Origin: Rhizobium sp. BT03
Lineage (GTDB): Bacteria; Pseudomonadota; Alphaproteobacteria; Rhizobiales; Rhizobiaceae
Direction: 5' to 3'
Assembly: GCF_030053155.1 (NCBI RefSeq)
Contig: NZ_CP125640.1
Span: 1,364,001 to 1,428,000, forward strand
Length of the DNA stretch: 64,000 nucleotides
Both the position numbers and the translations under genes were made by a program. Below are positions 34,198 to 42,408 of the stretch, piece after piece; within the stretch, counting starts at the first letter, position 1, and each line of letters opens with the position of its first letter. The notes beneath the pieces were generated by a model. The model was not told the DNA's origin and searched no databases. It saw nothing but the letters and a program-made list of their open reading frames with translations.

Positions 34198-34458
34198 AAC
34201 GATCTCCTTTTCAACCGTTGTGTTCGCCTGCGGAAGAATGTCCGACAAGCCGTATCGATGTTGAGAGGATATCTGACGGAGCGCTTCAGCGCGTGGACAA
34301 AGGTCGCAAGCAATTCGATACGCACCATGTAGGTTATTTAGCGAATTAAGCAATGGTTTTTTGAAAATAAACCTTTTCCGGCGCCGGAAAGCGGAGGCTT
34401 TTAGCCCGCCTGGATCAGGCAAGATCGGGCGACCGGACCGCGGCCGCCCGGATTGATA

Positions 34459-35193
34459 TCACTGCCAGACGACGATCGGCGCCTTGGTCGGAACGCGGTC
34501 GTAGAGATCGATGATATCCTGGTTCATCAGCCTGACGCAGCCCGAGGAGACGGCCTTGCCGATCGAGCGCCAGTCGGGATTGCCGTGCAGGCGGTAGAGC
34601 GTATCTTCGCCGTTCGAGAAGATATAGAGCGCGCGGGCACCGAGCGGGTTCTTCAGGCCCGGCTCCATGCCGCCGTTGTCGATCGAATATTTGACGAGTT
34701 CCGGCTGGCGGGCGACCATCTCGTTCGGCGGCTTCCAGCGCGGCCATTTCTGACGCCACTGAATGACGCCCGAACCCTGCCAGGCGAAACCCTCGCGGCC
34801 GATGCCGACGCCGTAGCGCATCGCCATGCCGTCGCCCTGGACGAGATAGAGGAAACGCGACGGCGTATCGACGACGATCGTGCCGGGCGGCTGACCGGTG
34901 GGATCGAGGACGCGCTGGCGATAATAGCGCGGGTCGATCTGCTCGTAGGGAACGGCCGGGATGAGAAAGCCGCCGTCTTCGACGGGGCCATACATGACGG
35001 CAAGCTCGGCCCCGCTCGGCACACTCGACGCTCCGGGGGACTGGAACAGGCGCATCGGCGAACGGTACGTGATCATCGTATCGCCCGATGTGACCGTATT
35101 GGCCGAAGAGGCGCAGCCGGTGAGCGCGGAGGCTGCGGTCAATGCCGAAAAGGAAAGAAAGCTGCGGCGGGAAAGATGTCTATCGAAGCTCAT
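34459..35193 (-). CDS. L,D-transpeptidase (YkuD), copy 1
   Basis: 244 residues. The N-terminus (RRSFLSFSALTAASALTGCASSA) combines a Tat-like RR with a lipobox LTGC, so it is probably a lipoprotein. The catalytic YkuD domain (about 95-240) ends with HGNPDWRSIGKAVSSGCVRLMNQD: the HG-x(n)-SGCVR core with His and Cys is intact. Such enzymes form 3-3 cross-links or attach proteins to peptidoglycan in the periplasm. It is followed by a close paralogue at 35368, about 175 bp away and in the same direction. Confidence 0.92.
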   Translation of the reverse strand: MSFDRHLSRRSFLSFSALTAASALTGCASSANTVTSGDTMITYRSPMRLFQSPGASSVPSGAELAVMYGPVEDGGFLIPAVPYEQIDPRYYRQRVLDPTGQPPGTIVVDTPSRFLYLVQGDGMAMRYGVGIGREGFAWQGSGVIQWRQKWPRWKPPNEMVARQPELVKYSIDNGGMEPGLKNPLGARALYIFSNGEDTLYRLHGNPDWRSIGKAVSSGCVRLMNQDIIDLYDRVPTKAPIVVWQ

Positions 35194-35367
35194 GACGCGG
35201 GACTGATTTCCTCTGATGCGGGAGCCGGACGAGACCGCGCGTGAGCGGCGATTCGTCCGATGCCGAGAACAACATCAGAAGATCTATCGGCTTGCGCCAA
35301 ATAAACCATAGCTTCACGCAGACGTGTCCGGCCTTGAGCGGACGATATCAGCAGCGCTGTTGCAGCG

Positions 35368-36174
35368 CTACATCACAACGATCTCCGCCTTGGCGGGAAG
35401 GCGGTCATAGAGATCGACGACGTCCTGGTTCAGCATGCGCACGCAGCCCGACGAGGTGGCCTTGCCGATCGACTGCCAGTCCGGCGTGCCGTGGATGCGA
35501 TAGAGCGTATCCTGCCCGTCCTTGAAGATATACATGGCGCGGGCGCCGAGCGGGTTCTGGAGCCCCGGATTCATACCGCCGTTTTCGGCCGAAAAAGCGC
35601 GGACATCGGGCTGGCGCGAGACCATTTCGACCGGCGGCGTCCAGCGCGGCCATTTCTGCTTCCACTGGATGACGCCGCGGCCGGACCAGGCGTAACCCTC
35701 GCGGCCGAGGCCGACGCCGTAGCGCATCGCCTTGCCGTTAGCCTCGACGAAATAGAGGAAATGCGCCTTGGTATCGACGATGACCGTGCCGGGGCGCTCG
35801 GTCGTCTGGTAATCGACTTCCTGGCGCAGGAACTGCGGCTGCACCCGGCTGACCGGGATCGCCGGCAGGGTGAAATCCTCGTCGCGCAGCGCGCCATACA
35901 TCGCCATGTGCACGGGATTGCTGACCGGCAGGCCGTAGGTCTGATGGAACTGGGTCTTGTAGAGCTCGCGCGTCTGCGGCACCGGCTGGTCGGGTATCGG
36001 CCGCACCCGGCGCGGATCGACGCCCGGCGGCTGATAGAAGACCGGCGAGGTTTCCTGGACGAAGCGGGCGGGCGAATCGGCGGCGACGTCGGGAATGAGG
36101 ATGTTGCAGCCGCTCAGCGACACGGCTGCGATGACGAGCCCGGCAATCGGGAAAACCCGGTGCAGAAAATTCAT
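35368..36174 (-). CDS. L,D-transpeptidase (YkuD), copy 2
   Basis: 268 residues, closely similar to copy 1 over the catalytic domain (RYGVGLGREGYAWSGRGVIQWKQKWPRW, IHGTPDWQSIGKATSSGCVRMLNQD, with catalytic His/Cys intact). The N-terminus is a lipoprotein signal (AAVSLSGC), and a longer Pro-rich linker precedes the domain. The pair arose by tandem duplication, with divergence concentrated in the linkers. It probably acts at the outer-membrane-facing side of the cell wall. Confidence 0.92.
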   Translation of the reverse strand: MNFLHRVFPIAGLVIAAVSLSGCNILIPDVAADSPARFVQETSPVFYQPPGVDPRRVRPIPDQPVPQTRELYKTQFHQTYGLPVSNPVHMAMYGALRDEDFTLPAIPVSRVQPQFLRQEVDYQTTERPGTVIVDTKAHFLYFVEANGKAMRYGVGLGREGYAWSGRGVIQWKQKWPRWTPPVEMVSRQPDVRAFSAENGGMNPGLQNPLGARAMYIFKDGQDTLYRIHGTPDWQSIGKATSSGCVRMLNQDVVDLYDRLPAKAEIVVM

Positions 36175-36308
36175 GGAACCACCCTTATCAACGATCGGCG
36201 AGACAGCGATATCTGGCGCGACGATGGCATCCGCGGCTGGCGCGAGGCTGGCGTTGGGGTGAGAAATCAGGAAACGAGCAGGACGCCGTTTCTATAAGCG
36301 GCGACACC

Positions 36309-36518
36309 TCAAGGCCAGCCCCACTGCCCAGCCAGGCTTCCAACGGTGGAAAACGCGGCAAACAGGAGCATCAACGGAAAAATCCGCTTTGCATACCAGC
36401 CGTGTTCGGCCGGAGTCATTTTCATCAAGTCGCGACGACTCGCGATGGCCGGAAGCATTAGCCAGAGCACAACGAAAAGGGTCGCGGCTGCTGCGCCGAA
36501 GAATATGTTGCCAATCAT
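36309..36518 (-). CDS. Small two-helix membrane protein
   Basis: 69 residues: helix 1 (IFFGAAAATLFVVLWLMLPAIA), a charged middle (SRRDLMKMTPAEHGWYAKR) and helix 2 (IFPLMLLFAAFSTVGSLAGQ). Its hairpin topology is clear. No strong ribosome site is seen before the ATG, so the call rests on composition and fit in the gap. Confidence 0.55.
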   Translation of the reverse strand: MIGNIFFGAAAATLFVVLWLMLPAIASRRDLMKMTPAEHGWYAKRIFPLMLLFAAFSTVGSLAGQWGWP

Positions 36519-36585
36519 GATTAGAGATTACAACTTCCGCGAAATTCATCAATGCGGCAATGGACTTTAAGACGCCAGCCGAAAC

Positions 36586-37506
36586 TCAGGCCGCCACTCC
36601 GTGAAAGAATCGAATGCTCTGTTCGATCTCGGCCGGCAGCGCCGAGGTATGATTGCCGGCGACGGTTTCGGTCTCGATATGGATGCCGGCGGCGCGGGCG
36701 CGGCGGGCGAGCAGATCGGCCCGGTCGTTGAAATGGGCCTCTTCCGTGCCGTGGACGACCCGAACCGGGCACTTGAAGCTGTGGGCGTAGCAGAGCGCCG
36801 AGCGCACCTCGAACTCATGCGTATTGCTGTCGTCGAAGCGGATATCCTGGGGATAGCGGTTGAAGAAGCGGAAGGCATTGGGATTGCCCGAGATCGGCGC
36901 GGCGGCGCGGAATTTATGCGTGCTCATCGCCGTCAGCATGGTCAGCGTGCCGCCGATGCTGTGGCCGGCGATGAACAGGCGCCCGGGATCGACGCCCGGC
37001 AGATGCGCCATGCGCTCGGCGGCGGCGAGAACGTCGTCGACCTCATCGTAGAAGCCGGAGAAATTGCCCATCTGGCCGTTTTCCCCGCGCAGCGACGGCA
37101 TCATCACGACATAGCCGGCATCCATATAGGGCTTCATCAGTTGCCAGTGGCCGATGCCCATGGCATTGCCGCCGTGCAGAAAGAGCACGGCCGGCTTGGC
37201 GGCGCGCTCGCGCTTGTACTTCGAGACCCAGGCGGCGAGTTCCAGCTCGCCGTAGCCGGAGCGGTAGAAGATCTTGTCGGCGTCGGCAGGCGCCGTCAGC
37301 GGCTCGTATTTGTCTGGCGCCGGCCCCTTCTGCAACAGCTTCGTGCGGAAATGGCTGCGGACCTTGGCGTAATCATGCTTGGCAAGGCGCGGTTCATCAG
37401 GGACATCGAAAGCGGCCGCCATTTGCGGCAGGACGAGTGCGCCGGCAAGGCCCGCCAGCACGGCACGGCGTTGGCGGAAAAAGGAATTTCGTTCATGCGA
37501 GCTCAT
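36586..37506 (-). CDS. Exported alpha/beta hydrolase
   Basis: 306 residues. An RR-containing signal (FFRQRRAVLAGLAGALVLPQMAAA) suggests Tat or Sec export. The hydrolase core has VLFLHGGNAMG (oxyanion loop), the nucleophile in AGHSIGG (about residue 168) and a late VVHGTEEAHFNDRADLLARRA with the Asp/His acid-base region, like dienelactone hydrolase / prolyl oligopeptidase-type enzymes. The substrate is unknown; an ester or peptide in the periplasm is likely. Confidence 0.82.
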   Translation of the reverse strand: MSSHERNSFFRQRRAVLAGLAGALVLPQMAAAFDVPDEPRLAKHDYAKVRSHFRTKLLQKGPAPDKYEPLTAPADADKIFYRSGYGELELAAWVSKYKRERAAKPAVLFLHGGNAMGIGHWQLMKPYMDAGYVVMMPSLRGENGQMGNFSGFYDEVDDVLAAAERMAHLPGVDPGRLFIAGHSIGGTLTMLTAMSTHKFRAAAPISGNPNAFRFFNRYPQDIRFDDSNTHEFEVRSALCYAHSFKCPVRVVHGTEEAHFNDRADLLARRARAAGIHIETETVAGNHTSALPAEIEQSIRFFHGVAA

Positions 37507-37626
37507 AACGCAGCACCCAAATCATTTTCCCGGCACACAAGATTTGCACCGGAAGATCGTTGCCGCCAATACACATCCTGTTGAAATTTCGGGACTGCGT
37601 CATTGTTGCGCAGGAGGGATCGGAGA

Positions 37627-39252
37627 TTATTCCGGCTTGGCATCGATCATGGCGATCAGCGTGCGCAGCCGGTCGGCCTCGTAAGGCGGTTTATCCGGAC
37701 GAAGGCGGGCGATGCGGGGAAAGCGCATGGCGACACCCGATTTGTGCCGCGTCGAGCGATTAATGCCTTCGAAGGCAACCTCGACGACAAAGCCGAAATC
37801 CTTGTCGGCGCGCACGGCGCGCACCGGCCCGAAGCGCTCGGTGGTGTTGTTGCGCACGAATTTGTCGAGCACTTCGAGCTCGGCATCAGTGAAGCCGAAA
37901 TAGGCCTTGCCGACCGGCACCAGCTGCTCGCCATCCTCATCGTCGGCCCAGACGCCGAAGGTGAAATCGGAATAGTAGCTGGAGCGTTTGCCGTGGCCGC
38001 GCTGGGCATACATCAGCACCGCATCGACATTATAGGGATTGCGCTTCCACTTGAACCAGGGACCCTTCATCCGGCCGGCCTGGTAGATACTGTCGCGGCG
38101 TTTGATCATCACCCCTTCGATGACCGGATCGGGCGGGGCGGCACGCAGACGGTCGAGCTCGTCCCAGGAGGAGAAAGGCACGAGTGGCGAGAGGTCGAAC
38201 CGGTCGTGGGGGGCGCGATCGATGATCTCGGTCAGACGGTCGCGGCGGTCGGCATAGCTCCGGCCGCGAACATCCTCGTCATCGTCGAAGAGCAGGTCAT
38301 AAGTGCGGATGAAGGCCGGGTAATCGGCCAGCATCTTTGCCGTCACCGTCTTGCGGTTCAGGCGCTGCTGCAGGTCGGAGAAGGTGCGGGTCGGGCTGTT
38401 GGAGCGGGCGGTGCCGCCGACCAGCAGCTCGCCGTCGACGACGCCGGAAAAACTGATGGCGTCGAGAATATCGGGAAAGGCGCCTGAAATATCGTCGCCA
38501 GAGCGCGAATAGATCTTGCGCCGGTCGCCGGAACGGGAGAGCTGGACACGGATGCCGTCCCATTTCCATTCGGCGGCGTAATCGGCCGGATCGAGGCCGG
38601 TGAGATCCCCCTCCTCCACCGCATTGGCGAGCATGACCGAATGGAAGATCGCCGGTGTCGCCAGCACCGGCTTTTCGCCGCCCGCCGCCAGCCATTCGAA
38701 CAGCGTCTCATAAGGCGGCTGCAGGCCGTGCCAGAGCGTTTCGATCTCGGTGACGTCCTTGCCGCCGAGATCGGCCAGCGCCTGTTTGGCCAGACGGGCG
38801 GAAACACCGATGCGCATGGCGCCGGTCGCCAGCTTGATGAAGGCGAACCGGCCTGAGGAATCCAGCCGGTCGAGCAGGTCGCGGACGAAGCTGCGCACTT
38901 CGGTGCGGCCGAGCGCATTCATGCCGGAAACGACCTCGCCGAGGCGCGGCTGGGAAAGTGCGGAGCGGTCAATATCGCGCTCATTGTCCCAGACGAGCGA
39001 GATGGTTTCGGCGAGATCGCCGACATAGTCGTAGGAATAGCGGAACAACACCTCATCCATGCGCTCCAGCACCAGTTCGCGCAGCATGGCGGGCTTGACA
39101 TTGCGCACCTCCAGCGTGCCGGCAATGGCGGCAAGGCCGTAACCGCGGTCGGGATCGGGCGTATCGCGGAAATAGTCGGTGAGCAGCTTCAGCTTGCCGT
39201 TGCGGCTGGGGGTCAGGACGAGGCGGTCGAGCAGGTCGGCGAAGGCTTTCAT
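37627..39252 (-). CDS. ATP-dependent DNA ligase
   Basis: 541 residues from ATG 39252. The adenylation lysine motif is EWKWDGIRVQL (about residue 211-221, motif I KWDG), with motifs IV/V around EGVMIKRRDSIYQAGR and WFKWKR. N-terminal helical and C-terminal OB-fold regions complete the archaeal/eukaryotic-type ligase layout. It seals nicks using ATP. Immediately upstream is the exonuclease at 39454, the pair known from ligase-associated DNA-repair operons (often with a helicase and phosphoesterase, absent here). Confidence 0.9.
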   Translation of the reverse strand: MKAFADLLDRLVLTPSRNGKLKLLTDYFRDTPDPDRGYGLAAIAGTLEVRNVKPAMLRELVLERMDEVLFRYSYDYVGDLAETISLVWDNERDIDRSALSQPRLGEVVSGMNALGRTEVRSFVRDLLDRLDSSGRFAFIKLATGAMRIGVSARLAKQALADLGGKDVTEIETLWHGLQPPYETLFEWLAAGGEKPVLATPAIFHSVMLANAVEEGDLTGLDPADYAAEWKWDGIRVQLSRSGDRRKIYSRSGDDISGAFPDILDAISFSGVVDGELLVGGTARSNSPTRTFSDLQQRLNRKTVTAKMLADYPAFIRTYDLLFDDDEDVRGRSYADRRDRLTEIIDRAPHDRFDLSPLVPFSSWDELDRLRAAPPDPVIEGVMIKRRDSIYQAGRMKGPWFKWKRNPYNVDAVLMYAQRGHGKRSSYYSDFTFGVWADDEDGEQLVPVGKAYFGFTDAELEVLDKFVRNNTTERFGPVRAVRADKDFGFVVEVAFEGINRSTRHKSGVAMRFPRIARLRPDKPPYEADRLRTLIAMIDAKPE

Positions 39253-39277
39253 GTCGGCCGCCTCATTCCGGGGAAAG

Positions 39278-39430
39278 ACCCCTCCCCAACCCCTCCCCAC
39301 AGGTGGGAGGGGCTAACTCGTGGCACCGGCCTTCCCTCTTTCGACGTCAGCGTACTCGGCGGTGATTTTGTCGCGAGACGATGCGGCAGGTTAAGCCCCT
39401 CCCCCTTGTGGGGAGGGGTTGGGGAGGGGT
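39278..39430. repeat. Palindromic repeat between exonuclease and ligase genes
   Basis: Outer arms 39278-39300 and 39408-39430 are perfect inverted copies over 23 bp (ACCCCTCCCCAACCCC...). Inner segments also pair locally (CCTCCCCACAGGTGGGAGG and CCCCTCCCCCTTGTGGGGAGG), giving a cloverleaf-like fold. It is a different sequence family from the RIME-type copies. It lies inside an apparent two-gene operon, so it may alter ligase expression. Confidence 0.8.
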
Positions 39431-39453
39431 TTTCACGCAGCACGCAGCTCATC

Positions 39454-40464
39454 TCAATCCGCCTCATCCTCATAACCCACCAGATGCAGCGGTTTGGCCT
39501 TGATGCCCTGCAGCTGGCACCAGCGCACCAGGGCCTCCTCGCGGCCGTGGGTCACCCAGACTTCGGCCGGGTGCAGCCCTCGGATGGTTTCGGTCAGTTC
39601 CGGCCAGTCGCAATGATCGGAGATGACGAGCGGCAGTTCGACGCCGTGCTGTTTGGCGCGCTGGCGCACCATCATCCAGCCGGAGGCGAAGGCCGGCAGC
39701 GGTTCGTTGAAGCGCCGCGCCCAGCGGTCGGCGAAGGCCGAGGACGGGCCGATGACGACCGCACCCTTGAACGCGGATTTGTCGCGGCTCTCGATCGTCG
39801 CCGGCAGCAGCTCGCCAAGTTCGATGCCCTCGCCGACATAATAGTCGCAGAGCCTTTCCATGGCCCCGTGAATATAGATCGGCTCGCTGTAACCGGCATC
39901 GCGCAGCAGCCTGATGACGCGCTGGGCCTTTCCCAGCGCATAGGCGCCGACGAGATGGGTGCGCTCGGGAAATTGGCGGAGCGAGGCCAGCAGCTTGCCG
40001 GTCTCATCCATCGGATCGGGATGATGGAAGACCGGCAGGCCGAAGGTTGCCTCTGTGATGAAGACATCGCAGGGAACCGGCACATAGGCGGCGCAGGTCG
40101 GGTCGGGGCGGCGCTTGTAATCGCCGGAGACGACGATGCGGGTGCCGTTCTTCTCGATGGCGATCTGGGCCGAACCGAGCACATGGCCGGCTGGATGAAA
40201 GCTGACCTTGACGCCGTTGACCACGAGTTCCTCGCCGAAGGCGGCAGCCTGCTCGCTGGCACAAAAGCCCTCGCCGTAACGCAGGCGCATGATATCGAGC
40301 GTCTGGCGGGTGGCGAGAACGTTCACATGGCCCGGCCGGGCGTGATCGGAATGGCCGTGGGTGACGAGCGCCCGCTCCACCGGCCGCACAGGATCGACAT
40401 AGAATCCGCCTTCGGGGCAATAAAGTCCTTCCGGGGCGGGATAGAGCAGCGCATCAGGTCTCAT
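39454..40464 (-). CDS. Ligase-associated DNA exonuclease (metallo-beta-lactamase fold)
   Basis: 336 residues from ATG 40464; longer extensions lack homology. The metal-binding THGHSDHARPGH (about 35-46) is complete. GHVLGSAQI, SGDYKRRPDP, and the late ISDHCDWPELTETI with WVTHGREEALV complete the beta-CASP-like nuclease pattern of this family. It is encoded just before the ATP-dependent DNA ligase and probably trims DNA ends for ligation. Confidence 0.9.
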   Translation of the reverse strand: MRPDALLYPAPEGLYCPEGGFYVDPVRPVERALVTHGHSDHARPGHVNVLATRQTLDIMRLRYGEGFCASEQAAAFGEELVVNGVKVSFHPAGHVLGSAQIAIEKNGTRIVVSGDYKRRPDPTCAAYVPVPCDVFITEATFGLPVFHHPDPMDETGKLLASLRQFPERTHLVGAYALGKAQRVIRLLRDAGYSEPIYIHGAMERLCDYYVGEGIELGELLPATIESRDKSAFKGAVVIGPSSAFADRWARRFNEPLPAFASGWMMVRQRAKQHGVELPLVISDHCDWPELTETIRGLHPAEVWVTHGREEALVRWCQLQGIKAKPLHLVGYEDEAD

Positions 40465-40510
40465 GCAGCAAGAGATAGCGGCAAATGGGCGCGAGGCCAG
40501 AGGGAGCGAT

Positions 40511-41317
40511 TCAAGATGGGAGCCCGTCGAGGAAGGATAGCACTGCGACGTTGAACTCGGCCGGCCGCTGCAGCGGCGCAAAATGGCTGACGCCCTTGAG
40601 AGTGATCATCTGCGCGTCCGGAATGCTGCGGGCGAGATATTCGGCATGTTCCGGTTTGATGAACTCGTCATGTTCGCCGAGCACGATCGCAACCGGCACG
40701 CCGATGCGGCCCAGGTCTTCGGCCCGATAATTCGGCTCCGTCCGCATCACCAGGCTCACCGCCTCGACGAAGCCATTGAAATCGTCCGGCGTGGCGGACA
40801 AGGCCGCATAATCCTTGGCGTGACGGCTGAAGCATCGGTCGATGACCGGGGTCGCAACGAATTCCAGCGTGCCGCTCGGATCCATGTTGCAGGCGAAGAA
40901 GAAGACGCCCGCGACACGCGACGGCGCCGTCGCAGCGAGGATCAGCGCGATGCAGGCGCCGTCGCTCCAGCCGACAAAGGCCGCTTTCTCAAGAGCGAGT
41001 TCGTCCATGACCGCAAGCACGTCTGATGCCATCAGCTCATAACTATAGGGACGGGCATCGCGGCTGCTGCGGCCATGGCCGCGGCTGTCGATCAGCACGA
41101 CGCGACGGCCGCTTTGGAGCAGCGCCGGGACCTGATAGCCCCAGTTGCCGCTGTGGCCGAGGCCGCCATGCAGCAGGATGACGGCAGGCCCGGCGCCGTA
41201 GCTCGCATACCAGATGCGGGCGCCGGCACGTCCGACATGGCCCTCGACAGATGCCGGCGGCAAGGGCGCGGCGCCATGGGCTTCGAAACGGATGAGTTCG
41301 TCGTCCTGCTGTTCCAT
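40511..41317 (-). CDS. Alpha/beta hydrolase
   Basis: 268 residues from ATG 41317, after GGAGAGG. HGGLGHSGNW is the oxyanion region, the nucleophile is in VGWSDGACI (GWSDG, about residue 112), GEHDEFIKPEHA holds the Asp and KGVSHFAPLQRP the catalytic His. The fold matches haloperoxidase/lactone-hydrolase types, cytosolic. It is divergent from the GDPD gene and 46 bp upstream of the exonuclease on the same strand. Confidence 0.85.
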   Translation of the reverse strand: MEQQDDELIRFEAHGAAPLPPASVEGHVGRAGARIWYASYGAGPAVILLHGGLGHSGNWGYQVPALLQSGRRVVLIDSRGHGRSSRDARPYSYELMASDVLAVMDELALEKAAFVGWSDGACIALILAATAPSRVAGVFFFACNMDPSGTLEFVATPVIDRCFSRHAKDYAALSATPDDFNGFVEAVSLVMRTEPNYRAEDLGRIGVPVAIVLGEHDEFIKPEHAEYLARSIPDAQMITLKGVSHFAPLQRPAEFNVAVLSFLDGLPS

Positions 41318-41433
41318 TGTTATGCCAATCCTCTCCTGAGATAACCGCGCATAGAAAAGCCGGAAAACAGCCCAAGAACAACCAGAATCGCTTTCTAGCT
41401 GTTGTCTTCTTCGATGCAATCAGAGGGAGCAAT

Positions 41434-42405
41434 ATGGGCAGGAAGCTTTTCTATGGCGCGGCGGCGATCGCGTTCGCCGCGGCCGGCATCTATCTCAACA
41501 ATACCAGCCTGCTTGCCGCGCATCGGCCGGGAAAGCCGGTGCTGCTCGCCCATCGCGGCATCGCCCAGCGGTTCGACGAGACCGATCTCAAGAACGACAC
41601 CTGCACGGCGAGCCGCATGCTGCCGCCGAAACATGATTATCTCGAAAATACCATCGGCTCGATGCAGGCGGGTTTTGCCGCCGGCGCCGATATCGTCGAG
41701 ATTGATGTACACCCGACGACGGACGGGCAATTCGCCGTCTTCCACGACTGGACGCTCGACTGCCGTACCGACGGCCACGGCGTCACGCGCGAGCATTCGA
41801 TGGCGGAGATGCGGAAGCTCGACATCGGCTACGGCTATACCGCCGATGGCGGCAAGACCTTTCCCTTTCGCGGCCGCGGCATCGGCATGATGCCGACGCT
41901 GGCGCAAGTGCTTTCGACCTTTCCGGATCGGCGCTTCCTGATCAACGTCAAGAGCAACGACCCCTCCGAGGGCGAAAAGCTCGCCGCCTTGCTCAATGGG
42001 CTTTCGGCCGCGCGGCGGGCTGACATCATCGTCTATGGCGGCGACGAGCCGATCGATGTCCTGCGCCGGCTGGTGCCCGATATCAAGACCGCCTCGCGCA
42101 AAAGCCTGAAGAGCTGCCTTTTCGGCTACATCGGCTATGGCTGGACCGGCGTGCTGCCGGATGCCTGCAAACACGCGATGATGCTGGTGCCGATCAATAT
42201 CGCGCCATGGCTCTGGGGCTGGCCGGATCGTTTCCTCAACCGGATGCAGGATGCCGGAACTGAGGTCTTCGTGCTCGGCCCCTATCGCGGCAGCGATTTT
42301 TCCACCGGCATCGACGACCCGGCGCTACTGGCGCGGCTGCCGCCAAATTTTGCAGCGGGCATTTGGACGAACGAGATCGAGGCGATCGGCAAGCTGGAAA
42401 AATAA
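41434..42405 (+). CDS. Glycerophosphodiester phosphodiesterase family protein
   Basis: 323 residues, start after GAGGGAGC. An N-terminal membrane anchor (LFYGAAAIAFAAAGIYL) is followed by the GDPD TIM-barrel: LLAHRGIAQRF (catalytic His), ADIVEIDVHPTTDGQFAVFHDWTLD (metal-binding Glu/Asp and second His), MPTLAQVLSTFPDRRFLINVKSND. The C-terminal part contains an unusual Trp-rich stretch (IAPWLWGWPDRF). It likely cleaves glycerophosphodiesters to glycerol phosphate at the membrane's outer face. It converges on the GGDEF/EAL gene with three bases between stops. Confidence 0.87.
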   Translation: MGRKLFYGAAAIAFAAAGIYLNNTSLLAAHRPGKPVLLAHRGIAQRFDETDLKNDTCTASRMLPPKHDYLENTIGSMQAGFAAGADIVEIDVHPTTDGQFAVFHDWTLDCRTDGHGVTREHSMAEMRKLDIGYGYTADGGKTFPFRGRGIGMMPTLAQVLSTFPDRRFLINVKSNDPSEGEKLAALLNGLSAARRADIIVYGGDEPIDVLRRLVPDIKTASRKSLKSCLFGYIGYGWTGVLPDACKHAMMLVPINIAPWLWGWPDRFLNRMQDAGTEVFVLGPYRGSDFSTGIDDPALLARLPPNFAAGIWTNEIEAIGKLEK

Positions 42406-42408
42406 ACG

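Noticed and set aside
39278..39430. Possible CRISPR-like repeat
   Set aside because: Only one inverted pair with an inner fold; no regularly spaced direct repeats.
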